Of a stretch of DNA of 64,000 nt, positions 20,009-31,100 are shown piece after piece; position 1 is the first letter of the stretch; each line of letters opens with the position of its first letter. This stretch comes from Pseudomonas mandelii (GTDB lineage: Bacteria > Pseudomonadota > Gammaproteobacteria > Pseudomonadales > Pseudomonadaceae). The stretch is from the NCBI RefSeq assembly GCF_024138395.1, contig NZ_JAMYDU010000010.1, forward strand, positions 124,001-188,000. The letters run 5' to 3'. Position numbers and translations under genes: made by a program. The notes below the pieces were generated by a model. It was not told the origin of the DNA. It saw only the letters and a program-made list of their open reading frames with translations, and did no database searches.

Positions 20009-23000
20009 CCGTCGGCCAATTCGGCAGTGGGCACTGGCCCCAACGACATTTGATTGGCCGGCGATCGCATGAGCAGGCGGTAGGCCTCCAGTACCAAGGC
20101 ATATGCGCCACCGATCTTGCCGGTGAGCTCCCAACTCAAACCGCTGGCGGTAAGCGGTCGGGATTCGCCCAGAGCGGGCACCACACGTGTTATCCCCAGC
20201 TCACTGAGCGAAGAGTAACTTTCCAACCCCAAGCAAATAGCGCGCCCTATCAAAGGGCTGTCTGGATTGCTGACCGATAATTTGATGGTATGAGGCTGGC
20301 TGATCCTCGGAAAACTGATTTCCTTGCCCCAGACCTCAGGCGAATCCGAATTCATCTGGATCATGGCATCGTCCCAGCCCCCAGTGGCCAATGACTTGAA
20401 GCGAAAGGTACGGGACGGTGCCACCCCGGCTTCATTGACAACGCTTTCCAGCACAGCATGCACCTCGATGTCCCCGACTTTCTCGGCCGTGTAGGCGAAA
20501 CGCGCCCACCCTTGGTCGTCTGTCGTCACACGAGTGGACTCCTGCTCGGCAAAGAACGTCACCTCGACACCGGACGCTGCCCGCTGTGTGCCTGACGAGA
20601 GAACTCTGATCTCTATCCAGACGGGTTGGCCCACTACCGGATCAAACGGGGGCTCACGTACCTCGGAAAATTCCGCATCATTGTTTACAGGCTTTTGTTG
20701 GATGGGCGTGAGCGACTTCTCGTCTGTCAGCGTTGTGGATGAACTCAGTTGCCCGAGTACCTTGAATTCAAATTTATGGGAGGGGATATTATCGGGACCG
20801 TCGTAGGGGCTTGGCACCGTGGCAACCACTCTTACAGGGCCCGCTTGGGTAGCGGTGAAATTAAAGGCCGCCCAACCCGTATCCGAAGTTGAAACGGATG
20901 TTGAGGTATCCCCGTCAAAGAAACTTACTTCAAGCTCCGTTAGTGTTTCTTTGGTGTAGTACGACTGATTCCTGATTTGCATGTCCACGGTCTCGCCGAC
21001 AAAGGGATCAGCTGTAGGGTGTCGGTACTCGGTGATCTCGACTCGGTTGTGCCCCAACTGCATAGGTACCGCAGGGAACTTGAAGTCAGCCTGAGAGAGT
21101 TCCAGCGCCGGCGCAAACGCTCCATCTCCATTGCTTTTGCTAGCGTCAAGCGTCCACTCCAGGCCTGCACTGGTGAGATCCCGATCAGAGACAGGTTTTA
21201 GTATCACATTGAGTGCAGGATCTGGTTCATCAGTCCACTTCGCGGCGACGGCAAGCCCGGTCAATAAGCTGCCCGGATTTGGCTCGAAACGCAGGACATG
21301 TACCCCTCCCCGACAAGGAAACGCCGTACCTGCATCGCTCAGTTTCGTTTCATCAAAGGTGAACGTACCTTCATCTTCGAGGGTTTGCGATAAGAGCCTG
21401 CCCTCCATGACATAGGGTTCGATTTCGGCGTGGTGCAGCGTCAACTGAAAACGCGCACTGACATCGGAGCTTGCGCTGACTTCCCAACTCAAGCCTTCAA
21501 TGGGCATTTGACGTCGCTCATCCATTGGCGGCTCGAAATGAAAACCCAGATCCACTTCACTCGTCACATCCAGGTAAAACCATTCGCCCTCCAGGTCGTC
21601 ATTCTTCGGGATAACGCACAACATTACCGCCTCTGCATTGCGAAAACAGATTAGCCCAGTCGCCCCTAGCTCACGGTTATCCAATTTCACCGTTGTCATC
21701 GTTGCCAATGGATTTTCAGGCAACACCTCAAGCTTGAATTCATGCTTGTCTGTCTTTTCGTCATAAGGACAGTAAATCTCGGCGAAGACTTTGAATGAGC
21801 CTTCCACCTCAGGAGTAAACGCGTATTGCGACATGCCATCGGCGCCCGTTGGCAGGGTCTCATCGTCCTTGCCAGCGAGTTTCCAGATCACATCGGCCCC
21901 CGGCACGGCCCCCACCCCTTCGACCGTCGACAAGATTTGAACCTGTAACGGCACATCTGCATCGCCCACAGAAGGGAACCGTGAGGGTTGTCCCGTATCG
22001 CCGATCTCCAGCGAGTTGTGCGCAAGTTCCAACACCTGCAAAGGTGATGGCTCCAACAACTTTGAACACTCAACTCTGAACTTGAACTGGCTGTTCCTGA
22101 GATTGCCGCACTTCATCTGCCACTTCGCACTCCGCCCTGAAACAGGGTTTTCAGCCTCAAGCTTCGGCACGAACACCATTCCCAGCTCGTCGGCAGTGTC
22201 TTCACTCGTCCAATGCAACTTTTGGGTGGTTTCGGCCAATGCATGTCCGTCTGCGAAGGCCAGCTCAACGTTATGCATAGCGCCACGGCAGGGGTATGCG
22301 GTTTTCGTGCTCCAGATCCATTCGCGTTTAGCGTCATCCAGTGAAAAGTTCGCAGTCAACCAAGGGTCTTCCTGCAGCGCACGCATCGCGAATAAAACCC
22401 GGGCTTCGTCCTTTTTGTAATAACTGTCAACAGAGGCTTCGATTTTCCAATCGCCAGCCTTTACCGGCGTCCAGATAAACTCCGCCTCACCTTTCTCGTC
22501 CGTAGCGTGCCTGCATAGTTCGATATCGTCTGCCCCACTCGGGTCTTTCAACGTCCAGGTCACTTCACGGTTGGCCAGAGCCTCGTTGGTGTAATGGGAC
22601 TCCACCCGCACGCGCAGTGGGACACTTTGATGGAGATCGATCACCGGATAGTAGGCCGCTTCCTGCAGCACAACGACATCGAGATGAAAATGCCCGCAAA
22701 CCGTGGGCAATGGATAGAGTTCGGCGGTGTACTTGCTGCGCACCTTCAAGGTGTATTGGATCTCTTCATCCCCCTGAACGAGGGCGCAGGCGATCTGCCA
22801 CGGAGTTTCGATCAGTTGCTCCTCTCCCCATTGCGGGTTGACAGTCAGCAAATTTGCGGGATCAACCACCCCATCGCCCACCAGCAAGCCTGCCTCCAGT
22901 CCGGTCCATATGTTGTCCTGCGCTGGCTGCAAATGCAGTTCATGCGTTGCAGCAACGCACAGGTGCAGCTTGTCCTCCAGCGCCTGCGGCTCACCATCGA

Positions 23001-23547
23001 CAGACAGCCCACAGAGTTGCAAAGGCTCCAGGAACAGTTCTACGCGCACGAAAGCCAGCCGCAGGCCTCTAATATCGCCCGCGTTGTCGTTTTTCGGGCT
23101 GCTCAGGGTAAATTTGACGCGCTTTTCTTCGGTATTGAGGTCGAGACAGAAATCGTACGGGACCAGATCAATATCGAGTAAGACTTCGTTGTCATCCGAT
23201 GCTGTTTTCATGTCCGCTTTGCGCGAGGGTGTAATCGGCATCTCCGCTTCCGGGCCCATCGATGGATTGATCCGCATCTTACCGCCGGTAACACCATTCG
23301 CCTGGGCATGGAACAGCAGCTTGTATTCCGCTTTTTTCGGCATGGGACGTGGATGCTCAGGCAGGTCAATCGTCTGCTCCCCCTCGCCCTCATTCACCGC
23401 ACTCATAAACGGGACTGTTTGGTCGTTCCAGCGCCCGGTCTGGTGGGTCACCTTTCTTTCGTCATTAATTTCCCAGTCGGCCAGATCCAACACAAAATCG
23501 CCATTTTTTATAAAGTTATGGTTGGCAAAAATATTTTCGTCGCTCAT
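20005..23547 (-). CDS. Large Ig-like / beta-module protein of the Tc operon (1180 aa)
   Basis: This is the last gene of the reverse TcA operon. It starts ATG at 23547 with GGAGG eight bases upstream and overlaps the preceding stop as ATGA. There is no signal peptide. The N-terminus (NFIKNGDFVLDLADWEI) resembles a galactose-binding/CBM-like jelly roll. The rest alternates Ig-like (Big_1-type) repeats, for example YYTKETLTELEVSFFDGD then TSDTGWAAFNFTATQAG, with a second ~75-residue module of pattern LGxxFxP...G-LxWE...RFQLxL. That module occurs near residues 454, 667, 777 and 1115. A copy of it also ends the 1556-residue TcA-N protein upstream, tying the two proteins together. It could be a receptor-binding or shell accessory of the toxin; not a recognised family. 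Confidence 0.7.
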   Translation of the reverse strand: MSDENIFANHNFIKNGDFVLDLADWEINDERKVTHQTGRWNDQTVPFMSAVNEGEGEQTIDLPEHPRPMPKKAEYKLLFHAQANGVTGGKMRINPSMGPEAEMPITPSRKADMKTASDDNEVLLDIDLVPYDFCLDLNTEEKRVKFTLSSPKNDNAGDIRGLRLAFVRVELFLEPLQLCGLSVDGEPQALEDKLHLCVAATHELHLQPAQDNIWTGLEAGLLVGDGVVDPANLLTVNPQWGEEQLIETPWQIACALVQGDEEIQYTLKVRSKYTAELYPLPTVCGHFHLDVVVLQEAAYYPVIDLHQSVPLRVRVESHYTNEALANREVTWTLKDPSGADDIELCRHATDEKGEAEFIWTPVKAGDWKIEASVDSYYKKDEARVLFAMRALQEDPWLTANFSLDDAKREWIWSTKTAYPCRGAMHNVELAFADGHALAETTQKLHWTSEDTADELGMVFVPKLEAENPVSGRSAKWQMKCGNLRNSQFKFRVECSKLLEPSPLQVLELAHNSLEIGDTGQPSRFPSVGDADVPLQVQILSTVEGVGAVPGADVIWKLAGKDDETLPTGADGMSQYAFTPEVEGSFKVFAEIYCPYDEKTDKHEFKLEVLPENPLATMTTVKLDNRELGATGLICFRNAEAVMLCVIPKNDDLEGEWFYLDVTSEVDLGFHFEPPMDERRQMPIEGLSWEVSASSDVSARFQLTLHHAEIEPYVMEGRLLSQTLEDEGTFTFDETKLSDAGTAFPCRGGVHVLRFEPNPGSLLTGLAVAAKWTDEPDPALNVILKPVSDRDLTSAGLEWTLDASKSNGDGAFAPALELSQADFKFPAVPMQLGHNRVEITEYRHPTADPFVGETVDMQIRNQSYYTKETLTELEVSFFDGDTSTSVSTSDTGWAAFNFTATQAGPVRVVATVPSPYDGPDNIPSHKFEFKVLGQLSSSTTLTDEKSLTPIQQKPVNNDAEFSEVREPPFDPVVGQPVWIEIRVLSSGTQRAASGVEVTFFAEQESTRVTTDDQGWARFAYTAEKVGDIEVHAVLESVVNEAGVAPSRTFRFKSLATGGWDDAMIQMNSDSPEVWGKEISFPRISQPHTIKLSVSNPDSPLIGRAICLGLESYSSLSELGITRVVPALGESRPLTASGLSWELTGKIGGAYALVLEAYRLLMRSPANQMSLGPVPTAELADG

Positions 23548-26500
23548 GGCTGCATCCTCCTTGCCCGTGAAATCGAGGGTCTGTCGGATGAAATGTGCTG
23601 ATATTCAGGTACGGGCAGCTTTTCAACTTCTGTGGCGAAAGTCGGTCCGCCATCCCGCGCCTGATAAACCAGGGTCAAAATCACGTCCGTCAGCGATTTC
23701 AGGAGACTTGCCTGCAAAGGCCGTTCAGGCCTGGGAAGTGTCAGTACATACGTGGCATGAGCGCCCGTGCCTTCGAACGGCCGGTAACGGTCATCGTTTT
23801 CCTCAATGGCCATACCGCCGTCTTCGAGCCCCAACGACAAGCCGATTTGCTGGTAAGGGCGCAGGTTGTGCACGATCGAACCTGTCTGCGCATTGGCAGG
23901 TAATTTGTGCAGCTCTTTGACGGCTTCGATATCCGGCTCGACAATGATCGAGCTGCCCAGTTGTACCAGCGTGGCGCAAATATTCTGGTAAGGCCCCAAC
24001 AGGCACGGGAAAGTCAACGACAGGGCTTTTACCTGACGGCAATAGTGACCGGGGTAGTCTTCGTTGAAAGAGGCTTCGGTGAGATCAAATTGCAACTTGC
24101 CATTACCTTTGAATTCAGTCCACGCGGTGTCGCCCAGACTTTTGAGAGAAATGGTCTTGACCAATTGCAGCCGCCGTTCGTCGCGTTTGATGCGCGCTGC
24201 GGACATCCTCAACAGATCCAGTTTCAAGGACTGACCGGAAGTAAAACCATGATAGGTGTCCATCCACACATCCGGGCGGATAAACCGGCTCTTGTAGTCG
24301 CCCATTTCGTATTGCCAACAGGTTTCGGCACACAGGCTCAACCCCGTGACCAGATCGTAAACCTGGTAGATCAGGGCCTTGACCTGCCCCAGCACCCAGT
24401 TACTCAACTCAGGGCCGGTACTGCGATTCTTGTAAAAGGCGTACACCTCTTTTGCCTGGCTGTTGGCAACTTCGGCTTGTAGCAGACCGGCCCGCGCGCC
24501 GTTGATTGCGTGCTCCTGAGCCAGCAATTGCTCGCGCATTACCCGGGCTTCGGCGTGGGATTGATCGCGGGCCAGCTCCCATTCCTGCCTGCGCCGCCGG
24601 TATTGTTCGTTGATGCTGATGTCTTCGGCTTCGCGCATCGTGTAATCCGCTGTCAACTGGATGAGTTCGGCAAGCGCGTACGGGATAGCCGCAGGACGTG
24701 CCCCGCCATTGGCCACTCCGAAAATACTGGGAATCAAATCCAGCGCCGCCCCTGTCATGCGCATGCTGCCACCGATCGAAGCAGCTATGCGGGCCGCCCG
24801 GTTTTTACGCAGCACGAGGTTCTCTGCCTCGGACACGCCTTCCTCAACCAACTCTTCGTAATGCCGGGCACGCGCCTTGATCATGCTTTCGCTTTGCCGC
24901 AATGACGCAGCCGTCGCCTCGAGTTGCGCGATCGTCGCTTCGTGAATCGAGCGTGTATAGTCGGCCAGCTCAATCATGTGGTTTTGCTGCAATTGCTCCA
25001 GTTCACCCCGTTCACGCATCTCCAGCCATGACCGGAGCTGGTCTTCTTGCTGGATGAGGAACTCGACGCCTTGCAGCGCCAGGTTGTAGACGGTCTGCCA
25101 TTTGTAAGGCACCACCTGAACCTGACCACCGGGATTGCGCGCACCGCCCAGATGGGAATTGGCCTGGGCGCGTAACAGTTCCAGCGGGTCCATCGTCGGG
25201 TTGAACAGGCGTATCGACAACGGCTGACCATCGATCGAAAGATTGTTGCGCAGGTTGTTCAAGCGCCTGTTGAGCAGCATCCACAACGCGTTGGGCCGTT
25301 CGTTGATACCCTGCCGGAACACACCGGCACCCAATAGATTGAAACGCGGTGTGGTCGCCATTGCGGTGGGCACATCAGCCAGGCTCAATGCCAGGCTGGC
25401 TTCAAACTCCTTGAGCGGAACGCGGCCGCGGACCACGCCCACTATCTCGCTGAGCTTGCGCGGCTTCCAGGTACTGGCGGTTCGTGTGACGGGTTCTTCG
25501 CCGATCAACGCCAAGGCCCTTTGGTAGTTGAGCGACGCGTGGACCATGCTGTCGTAATCCAGGTGGCGATAAAGCGAGTCGCCCCACTCGATCAGGTTTT
25601 CCAGATAACGCAGAAAAATCGCGATCTTGAAGTGGATCGGCGCGCAATAACCGATTGCATCGGGATCCGACGGCGCCGCACTTTCATACGAACATTCGAT
25701 GTCGTCGTTTTGCAGCGGCCGGCAACGCCAGTACGCCGGGGCCGCAATGATCGACGGCTCATCAGGCGGCGGATCCTCTGGAGGGGTGACTTCACGCGCC
25801 AATGGGTTGAAAACGTACTCGAACCATTTTTGCGCTTCGTGAAAGCGGCCCTCCGCCGACAAGCGTGAACCGACCAGATCCGGGGTATGGAGGAACAGCT
25901 CATAGAAGTACAACCCGTTACAACCGTCGAAAGGTCCGTTCGACTCGATCTTACCGTCGGGCATCAATGGTTCATTGATGTGCTGGGTGTCCCAGGACAG
26001 CAACGCGTCAACCGAGACGGCGGCGCGACTGGTCAGCACCGCGCCGGAATGGGAGTTAACCCGGGAATACTTGAGTGCCTGTTGGCGATTGTTGAAACTC
26101 AGAAACTGCGCGCCTTCCTTGCTGCTCTTGTCCAGGGACGGCGTTACATATTCAACCGGCCTTTTATGCAGACGGACCGAAAACTTTCTGTTCCCGGCGT
26201 CTCCCATATCCGGATCACCGAAAGTAAACTCCATCGGTTCGGCAATCGGAAATAACAAGGTGCCGAAGGATGGAGTCTGTCGCCGATAGGTCATCCAGGG
26301 TGTGGCGTATTGACCGTTCAAAATGCCGGTTGCATTCCAGTCATGTGGATCAATTTCAGTCCGTGCTGGAAATTTGAGCAGGAAATTCATCGAGACATAA
26401 AAGATACGCGGTACTACCTGATTGCTTTCATTAGTAACGGCGTCCCCCAAGAACTCGATGGAAAACCCTGCCCCCGCAATGATTTCGTCACGGCTTCTGC

Positions 26501-28091
26501 TCAGCAGATAAGGGAGCGCAGTGGCAGACAATTGTGCAACGGCCTCTGCCACGAAGATTCCACTTCCCTCCGCGGTTTCGTTGAATGCAGTGCCTTCAAC
26601 TAAATGGATAACTTCTTTCGCATTGCCCTTCGGCAGTTGCACGCTGTAAGTTTTTGTATCTGCCGGGCACTCGCGAGTGCTCATTGTGATCCGCAACGCC
26701 TGCTCGCCAGCGTCGACAATCGTGATGTCGAATGCCGGACGGACTTCTGGGGGGGGGGTAGTCACGGCAGGCACCCGCCAACTGATCGACAAGCGTTCAA
26801 GCACTCGCCCCTGTTCTTTCACGGCGTTGCAGCGTCCGCGAACCCTGAGCACCTCATAAAAATTTTTGTCTGTCGCCTGCTCGCGCGTATAGATGACATC
26901 CAGAAATAAATTCGCGGCGATGGATTGAACCTTGAGCTCCACTTCGCCTGGAATAATCTCAACGGGCGAAAATTCCGCGGGTATCACTTTTTGCTGCAGG
27001 CTGGCGGCATCGTTGAAACGACCAAAGATGAGCGCCAGCAAGATCGAGAGCCTGTCGGGAATCTTGCGAAACAACGCATCGCGGGTTTCGTAGATTTCAA
27101 TTTCCTGGAATGCGGCCGGACCGTCCAGGCTGTGGCGGTTGGTGTAACACACAGCCAACTGGTCATCGCGCGGGTCGCCATCCCCCAGCGACACGGCAGT
27201 CAACCGGCCATTGGAAACATCGTGCTCGCATTCACGCTGATGCAACGACAGCGGCGCCGACCATTGGCCATTGAGCGTACTGAAGGCCAATTTGAGTTCA
27301 AGCACCCATGGCGTTTGCACCACACCGTTGCTATCGATCTGGCGCTCACGCCATTCACACCAGACCATCACCGGCAAGCCAAGCCAGTTCACGCAGCGGA
27401 TATCGATCACTTTGCCGGTGGTCGCGATGTCGACTTTCTGCCATTCCGCCCAGGCAGCCGGGTTGATTTTCTTGCTGTGGTCATCCAGTTCGACGTTGAC
27501 CCTGCGCAGGTAGTAGGCAAAAGGTGCCGTCCGCTCCCGCCCGACCAGGTAATAGTGCGCATCCTGAGTGTTTGAGCCATCGATGTAGCCACTCAGCACA
27601 TCCAGATCACAGACGCGCTGGAAGGCATGGGTGTATTCCATCAAGCCCTGCTGCACCGATTCGGTATTCAGGCGCATCTGATTCAGGCTGTTTTCCAAGG
27701 ACCGAAACAGTTCGGTTTTTTTTAGGCGAAGCGCGGGAACAATGTAATTTTCCGCCTGATCGCTGAGCAGCACATTGGCCGACCAGATACTGTAGCGATT
27801 GAGGAACTGGTACCAGTACTGCAATTGCTCTTCGTCAAAATGTGCATTCTCATACCCCGGCTCCATACCGCTGTAGACCGACTGGATGTATTGCTGCAAA
27901 CAGCGCACGGTCGAAGACACCAACGTTGCTTGCAGTTGTGCGCTGTCCTCTGTGTCAAGCATCAGGTATCGGCTAAGGTCCAAGGGGGTTTTCAACACGC
28001 CGCTACCTTTCCACAATCGTTGACCCAACACCGCCTCCACCATTGCCTTCGTGTAACTTTCCGTCAGCCTGTCGAATGCGAGCTTTTCCAT
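23544..28091 (-). CDS. Tc toxin A subunit, C-terminal half (TcaB/TcdA-C-like; neuraminidase-like and TcB-binding regions)
   Basis: This 1515-residue protein starts MEKLAFDRLTESYTKAMVEA at 28091 with AGGGAGA upstream; the longer frame to 28148 is rejected. The N-terminal part matches the ABC-toxin N-terminal and neuraminidase-like regions of TcA (RYSIWSANVLLSDQAENYI, then DGSNTQDAHYYLVGRERTAP). The long helical part with LIQQEDQLRSWLEMRERGEL corresponds to the pore-forming channel. The C-terminus has the TcB-binding signature YQQIGLSLGLEDGGMAIEEN followed by RYRPFEGTGA. In a Tc complex this forms the channel through which the TcC effector tail is injected. With the upstream 1556-residue protein it makes a two-piece TcA, as TcaA/TcaB do in Photorhabdus. 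It contains a C10 tract near residue 444. Confidence 0.88.
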   Translation of the reverse strand: MEKLAFDRLTESYTKAMVEAVLGQRLWKGSGVLKTPLDLSRYLMLDTEDSAQLQATLVSSTVRCLQQYIQSVYSGMEPGYENAHFDEEQLQYWYQFLNRYSIWSANVLLSDQAENYIVPALRLKKTELFRSLENSLNQMRLNTESVQQGLMEYTHAFQRVCDLDVLSGYIDGSNTQDAHYYLVGRERTAPFAYYLRRVNVELDDHSKKINPAAWAEWQKVDIATTGKVIDIRCVNWLGLPVMVWCEWRERQIDSNGVVQTPWVLELKLAFSTLNGQWSAPLSLHQRECEHDVSNGRLTAVSLGDGDPRDDQLAVCYTNRHSLDGPAAFQEIEIYETRDALFRKIPDRLSILLALIFGRFNDAASLQQKVIPAEFSPVEIIPGEVELKVQSIAANLFLDVIYTREQATDKNFYEVLRVRGRCNAVKEQGRVLERLSISWRVPAVTTPPPEVRPAFDITIVDAGEQALRITMSTRECPADTKTYSVQLPKGNAKEVIHLVEGTAFNETAEGSGIFVAEAVAQLSATALPYLLSRSRDEIIAGAGFSIEFLGDAVTNESNQVVPRIFYVSMNFLLKFPARTEIDPHDWNATGILNGQYATPWMTYRRQTPSFGTLLFPIAEPMEFTFGDPDMGDAGNRKFSVRLHKRPVEYVTPSLDKSSKEGAQFLSFNNRQQALKYSRVNSHSGAVLTSRAAVSVDALLSWDTQHINEPLMPDGKIESNGPFDGCNGLYFYELFLHTPDLVGSRLSAEGRFHEAQKWFEYVFNPLAREVTPPEDPPPDEPSIIAAPAYWRCRPLQNDDIECSYESAAPSDPDAIGYCAPIHFKIAIFLRYLENLIEWGDSLYRHLDYDSMVHASLNYQRALALIGEEPVTRTASTWKPRKLSEIVGVVRGRVPLKEFEASLALSLADVPTAMATTPRFNLLGAGVFRQGINERPNALWMLLNRRLNNLRNNLSIDGQPLSIRLFNPTMDPLELLRAQANSHLGGARNPGGQVQVVPYKWQTVYNLALQGVEFLIQQEDQLRSWLEMRERGELEQLQQNHMIELADYTRSIHEATIAQLEATAASLRQSESMIKARARHYEELVEEGVSEAENLVLRKNRAARIAASIGGSMRMTGAALDLIPSIFGVANGGARPAAIPYALAELIQLTADYTMREAEDISINEQYRRRRQEWELARDQSHAEARVMREQLLAQEHAINGARAGLLQAEVANSQAKEVYAFYKNRSTGPELSNWVLGQVKALIYQVYDLVTGLSLCAETCWQYEMGDYKSRFIRPDVWMDTYHGFTSGQSLKLDLLRMSAARIKRDERRLQLVKTISLKSLGDTAWTEFKGNGKLQFDLTEASFNEDYPGHYCRQVKALSLTFPCLLGPYQNICATLVQLGSSIIVEPDIEAVKELHKLPANAQTGSIVHNLRPYQQIGLSLGLEDGGMAIEENDDRYRPFEGTGAHATYVLTLPRPERPLQASLLKSLTDVILTLVYQARDGGPTFATEVEKLPVPEYQHISSDRPSISRARRMQP
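26749..26758 (-). repeat. C10 homopolymer in the TcA C-half gene
   Basis: Ten consecutive G on the + strand read as ten C in the coding strand, encoding part of TTPPPEV. The reading frame is intact with ten. Tracts of this length are prone to slipped-strand errors. Confidence 0.9.
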
Positions 28092-28171
28092 AATATTTCT
28101 CCCTGTCGCAGTGTGATGACCCAAACGGCCAACACACGGCCTGGCCAAAGCATTTAAGGAAAGCGATCAAA

Positions 28172-31100
28172 TCAACGCCTCGACGGTAAACGTCGGGTGA
28201 ACGGTCGCTTGGTCAACGTGCCCTCAAGCACCAGTGACTCATTCAAGGCGTCGCACATCAGAATCAACTGGAAACGACCGTTGCGTTTATCTCTGGTGTC
28301 GATCGCCACTTCGAACGAGCCGTTGGTGGCCACAAGCTCTGTTCCGAGTGTCGGCGTGAACTCCATCCCCAGTGCCCGAGTCGAGTATTCGGAACTCCAC
28401 CCGAGCGAAACCCGACGGCCCTGGAGCTTGTCGATGTGGGGTGTCGAAATTTTCAGCCAGTACTTAGCGTCTCTGTACAGGATGAGTTCGTCCATGCCCG
28501 GAATGATCTCCTCGCACTCATAGATATTGCCCACGGAGATGCACAGTTCAACTTTCCATATAAAGGTCTCGACCACCGTCAGCTCGAACGTCTGGCTTAC
28601 AGAAGGATGGAGTTCCAGTTCAGCGGTCACTGTGAAGACGCCCGTCGCATCCGATTTAAACGCATAAACCGATCGCCCTTGCGCGTCAGTGGGGAAGGTT
28701 TGATCCTCGTCAGGTCTCGAATCGTCCTTCCACTTCACGGGATAACGAGGCACTGGCATATCCGTGTCGGAGGCACCTTCCGTTACATCCACCCACAGCA
28801 ACGTCAGCCGCTCCGCGCCGGCTACCGGGAAGCGAGTGACTGCCGAATAGCTCTGTATGACTGCATCATCAGCCACGTAAATGCTGACCTCGACAGCCGG
28901 GGCAGTACCCAGCTTTGCGTAGACCACCAAAGGGCCTTTTGGCGGGTTTACCACTGTGAACTCGGAGAACCCTTCGTCATCGCTCGGGATTTCTTCTTGC
29001 TCATCATTGGCACTGGTCGACCAAACCACCGTCTCCCCTTCAACGGGCAGATCATCGAGTCCCACAACCTGGCAATTGAGCCGCAACGCCTGATTGATCA
29101 ATGCAGGCGTAAGGACAGCGGGCGCATCGAAGATTCGTGGAATGTTGTCGAACACAATGGGCCTGTTCCACTTGTAACTGTGGCTGCCCTCGACGTTGCT
29201 GATCGTTACAAAGGCGTCACCCGGACTGAGGCTGGAAATCCACACCCGGCTCACGCCGTCCTTGTCCGTGTAGGTTTCGGCGGGGCGAATTTCACCCACG
29301 GTGGTGGACCAGGCCACCTGGCGGTTAGCGCCTCTGTTGCCGTAAGCGTCGCTCAACACGGCGTATATTTCCTGCGCCCACAAACGCCCTGCCAGCACCG
29401 CGTCCTTGGGTGGTAGCCCACCCAATTGGGGGTTGAACTGCAGTGAAGGCTCGTCGCAATCGATCAGCACCGAGGGCGCGTAGACCGGTTCATACAGCGG
29501 CACTCTGTAGTGCAAGTGGGCGGTGCCCATCCATTTCCCGGCCTGCAATTGCGCCCATGCGCACCCTTGGTCATCCGTGCGTACTTCAGGAGTGAGTACC
29601 GCTCCCAAGTCTGTTCCGATGTACAGAACGACGCCCCTGAGGGGTTTGCCGAAGAAATCGGTCAGGGTGATCCGGTAAGTGGCGACTTCCTGTGACACGT
29701 TCGCAATCAGAATCGGGTTGTCCACCACGCATCGACTGGTGAAACTTTGTCCAACTTCAGCCGAGTCCTGTGGAGTGCTCATGGCGTTGAAGCGAGCCAG
29801 GCTTTCCAGCGCATTTTGGGCAGCCGCTGCGTAAGCCGGTTCCTGATCCAGCGTATACAAGCGGCCTAGTGCGAGTGCCGCGGTTGCGTCCATGCCGTTG
29901 CGAGCCAGCTCCAGGGTGCGATCGAGCAAATCAAGATGCGCCAGAGTGCACAAAATGGGCGGCGGCGCAGTGTCACTTTCTTCCCCCGATTCGCTGATAT
30001 GAGCAGCGCATTCGAGTACATGGCGAATCCCGCAGCCGAGGTAACTGGCCAGTTTGTCAGCGGCGGCATCGCGCACCAGGAGCAGGCCGTCCTCGCTCAT
30101 GTCAGTGGGCAACGTGTTGACCTGAGTGAGGTAGTCGAGCATTTTTTCTTCGGGTTGCCTGGCCCGACTGATCAGTCGACGGTAGAACGCCAGGTAGTAC
30201 ACTGTACGAAGCGAAATTTCGTAAGGACTATTGAGACTGAACCACAGGTATTGCTCGCCCGTCAGCAGTATCTTGAGCATGGCCGGGCTCAACTCGAGCC
30301 TGGCGGCAATCCGTCCACGGCGTTCCAGCTCGGCGAGCATTTGCAGGAAAGAATCCGGTTTTTCCGGAACCTCTCCGACCCGCGTAAAAGCCGGCGTCAG
30401 CGGCATGGCCTTGGCGAGAATTTCGTAAGGGTGGCCCTGCGCCCAGCCCAGCACTTGCGCCGCGAGCAATGAGTCGAGTCTCAGGTAGACCGCAAGGCCT
30501 TCTTCCACCACGACCCGCTGCTCGTCGCGGCAGCGCAACACAATCGTCACGATGAGGTTCTTCAGCGGCTCGCGCTTGGGTTCATCCTCAATATCGCTGA
30601 AAATAGTCGCGACCAGATCGACAACCACGAGCTCGATACGCGCCTCGTACTGCGCCTGCGTTTCGTCAATGCTGCCGATGACCACACCTTGGGAATCGAC
30701 CAGTTGACTCAGTTGCTGCATCCAGTCGATAAGCACGTGTTTTGAGTCACGCAGCGGTGCACCGGCCTCCAGCAACGTCGCCGGCTCTACCAGTACCGAG
30801 CTGGCCTGGCTGCGCAATTGCCGCAAAAACTGTTCCTGACTTTCCGTCCAGACAGTCGGCACATAGACCGGGCTGACGTTTTGCATCAACCACAACGGCG
30901 GCAATTCATATTCGCGGCACCATTTGGCACAGCTCATCAACCCGCGTATGGCACTGAGTGCATCCGCACCGTCGAATGAGCCGTGGTCGGAAACCACAGG
31001 CTCACAGGCCAGCTGCGCCACCATGCCGTCGCCGTTGCCCAGCGATTGCAGCAGTGCCGTGGATTCGATAGGCGTCACCCCGAATAACCGGCCCACCCAC

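Noticed and set aside
22838..23920. Forward 360-codon frame across the junction of two Tc genes
   Set aside because: Ser/Arg-rich shadow composition and antisense to two well-supported genes.
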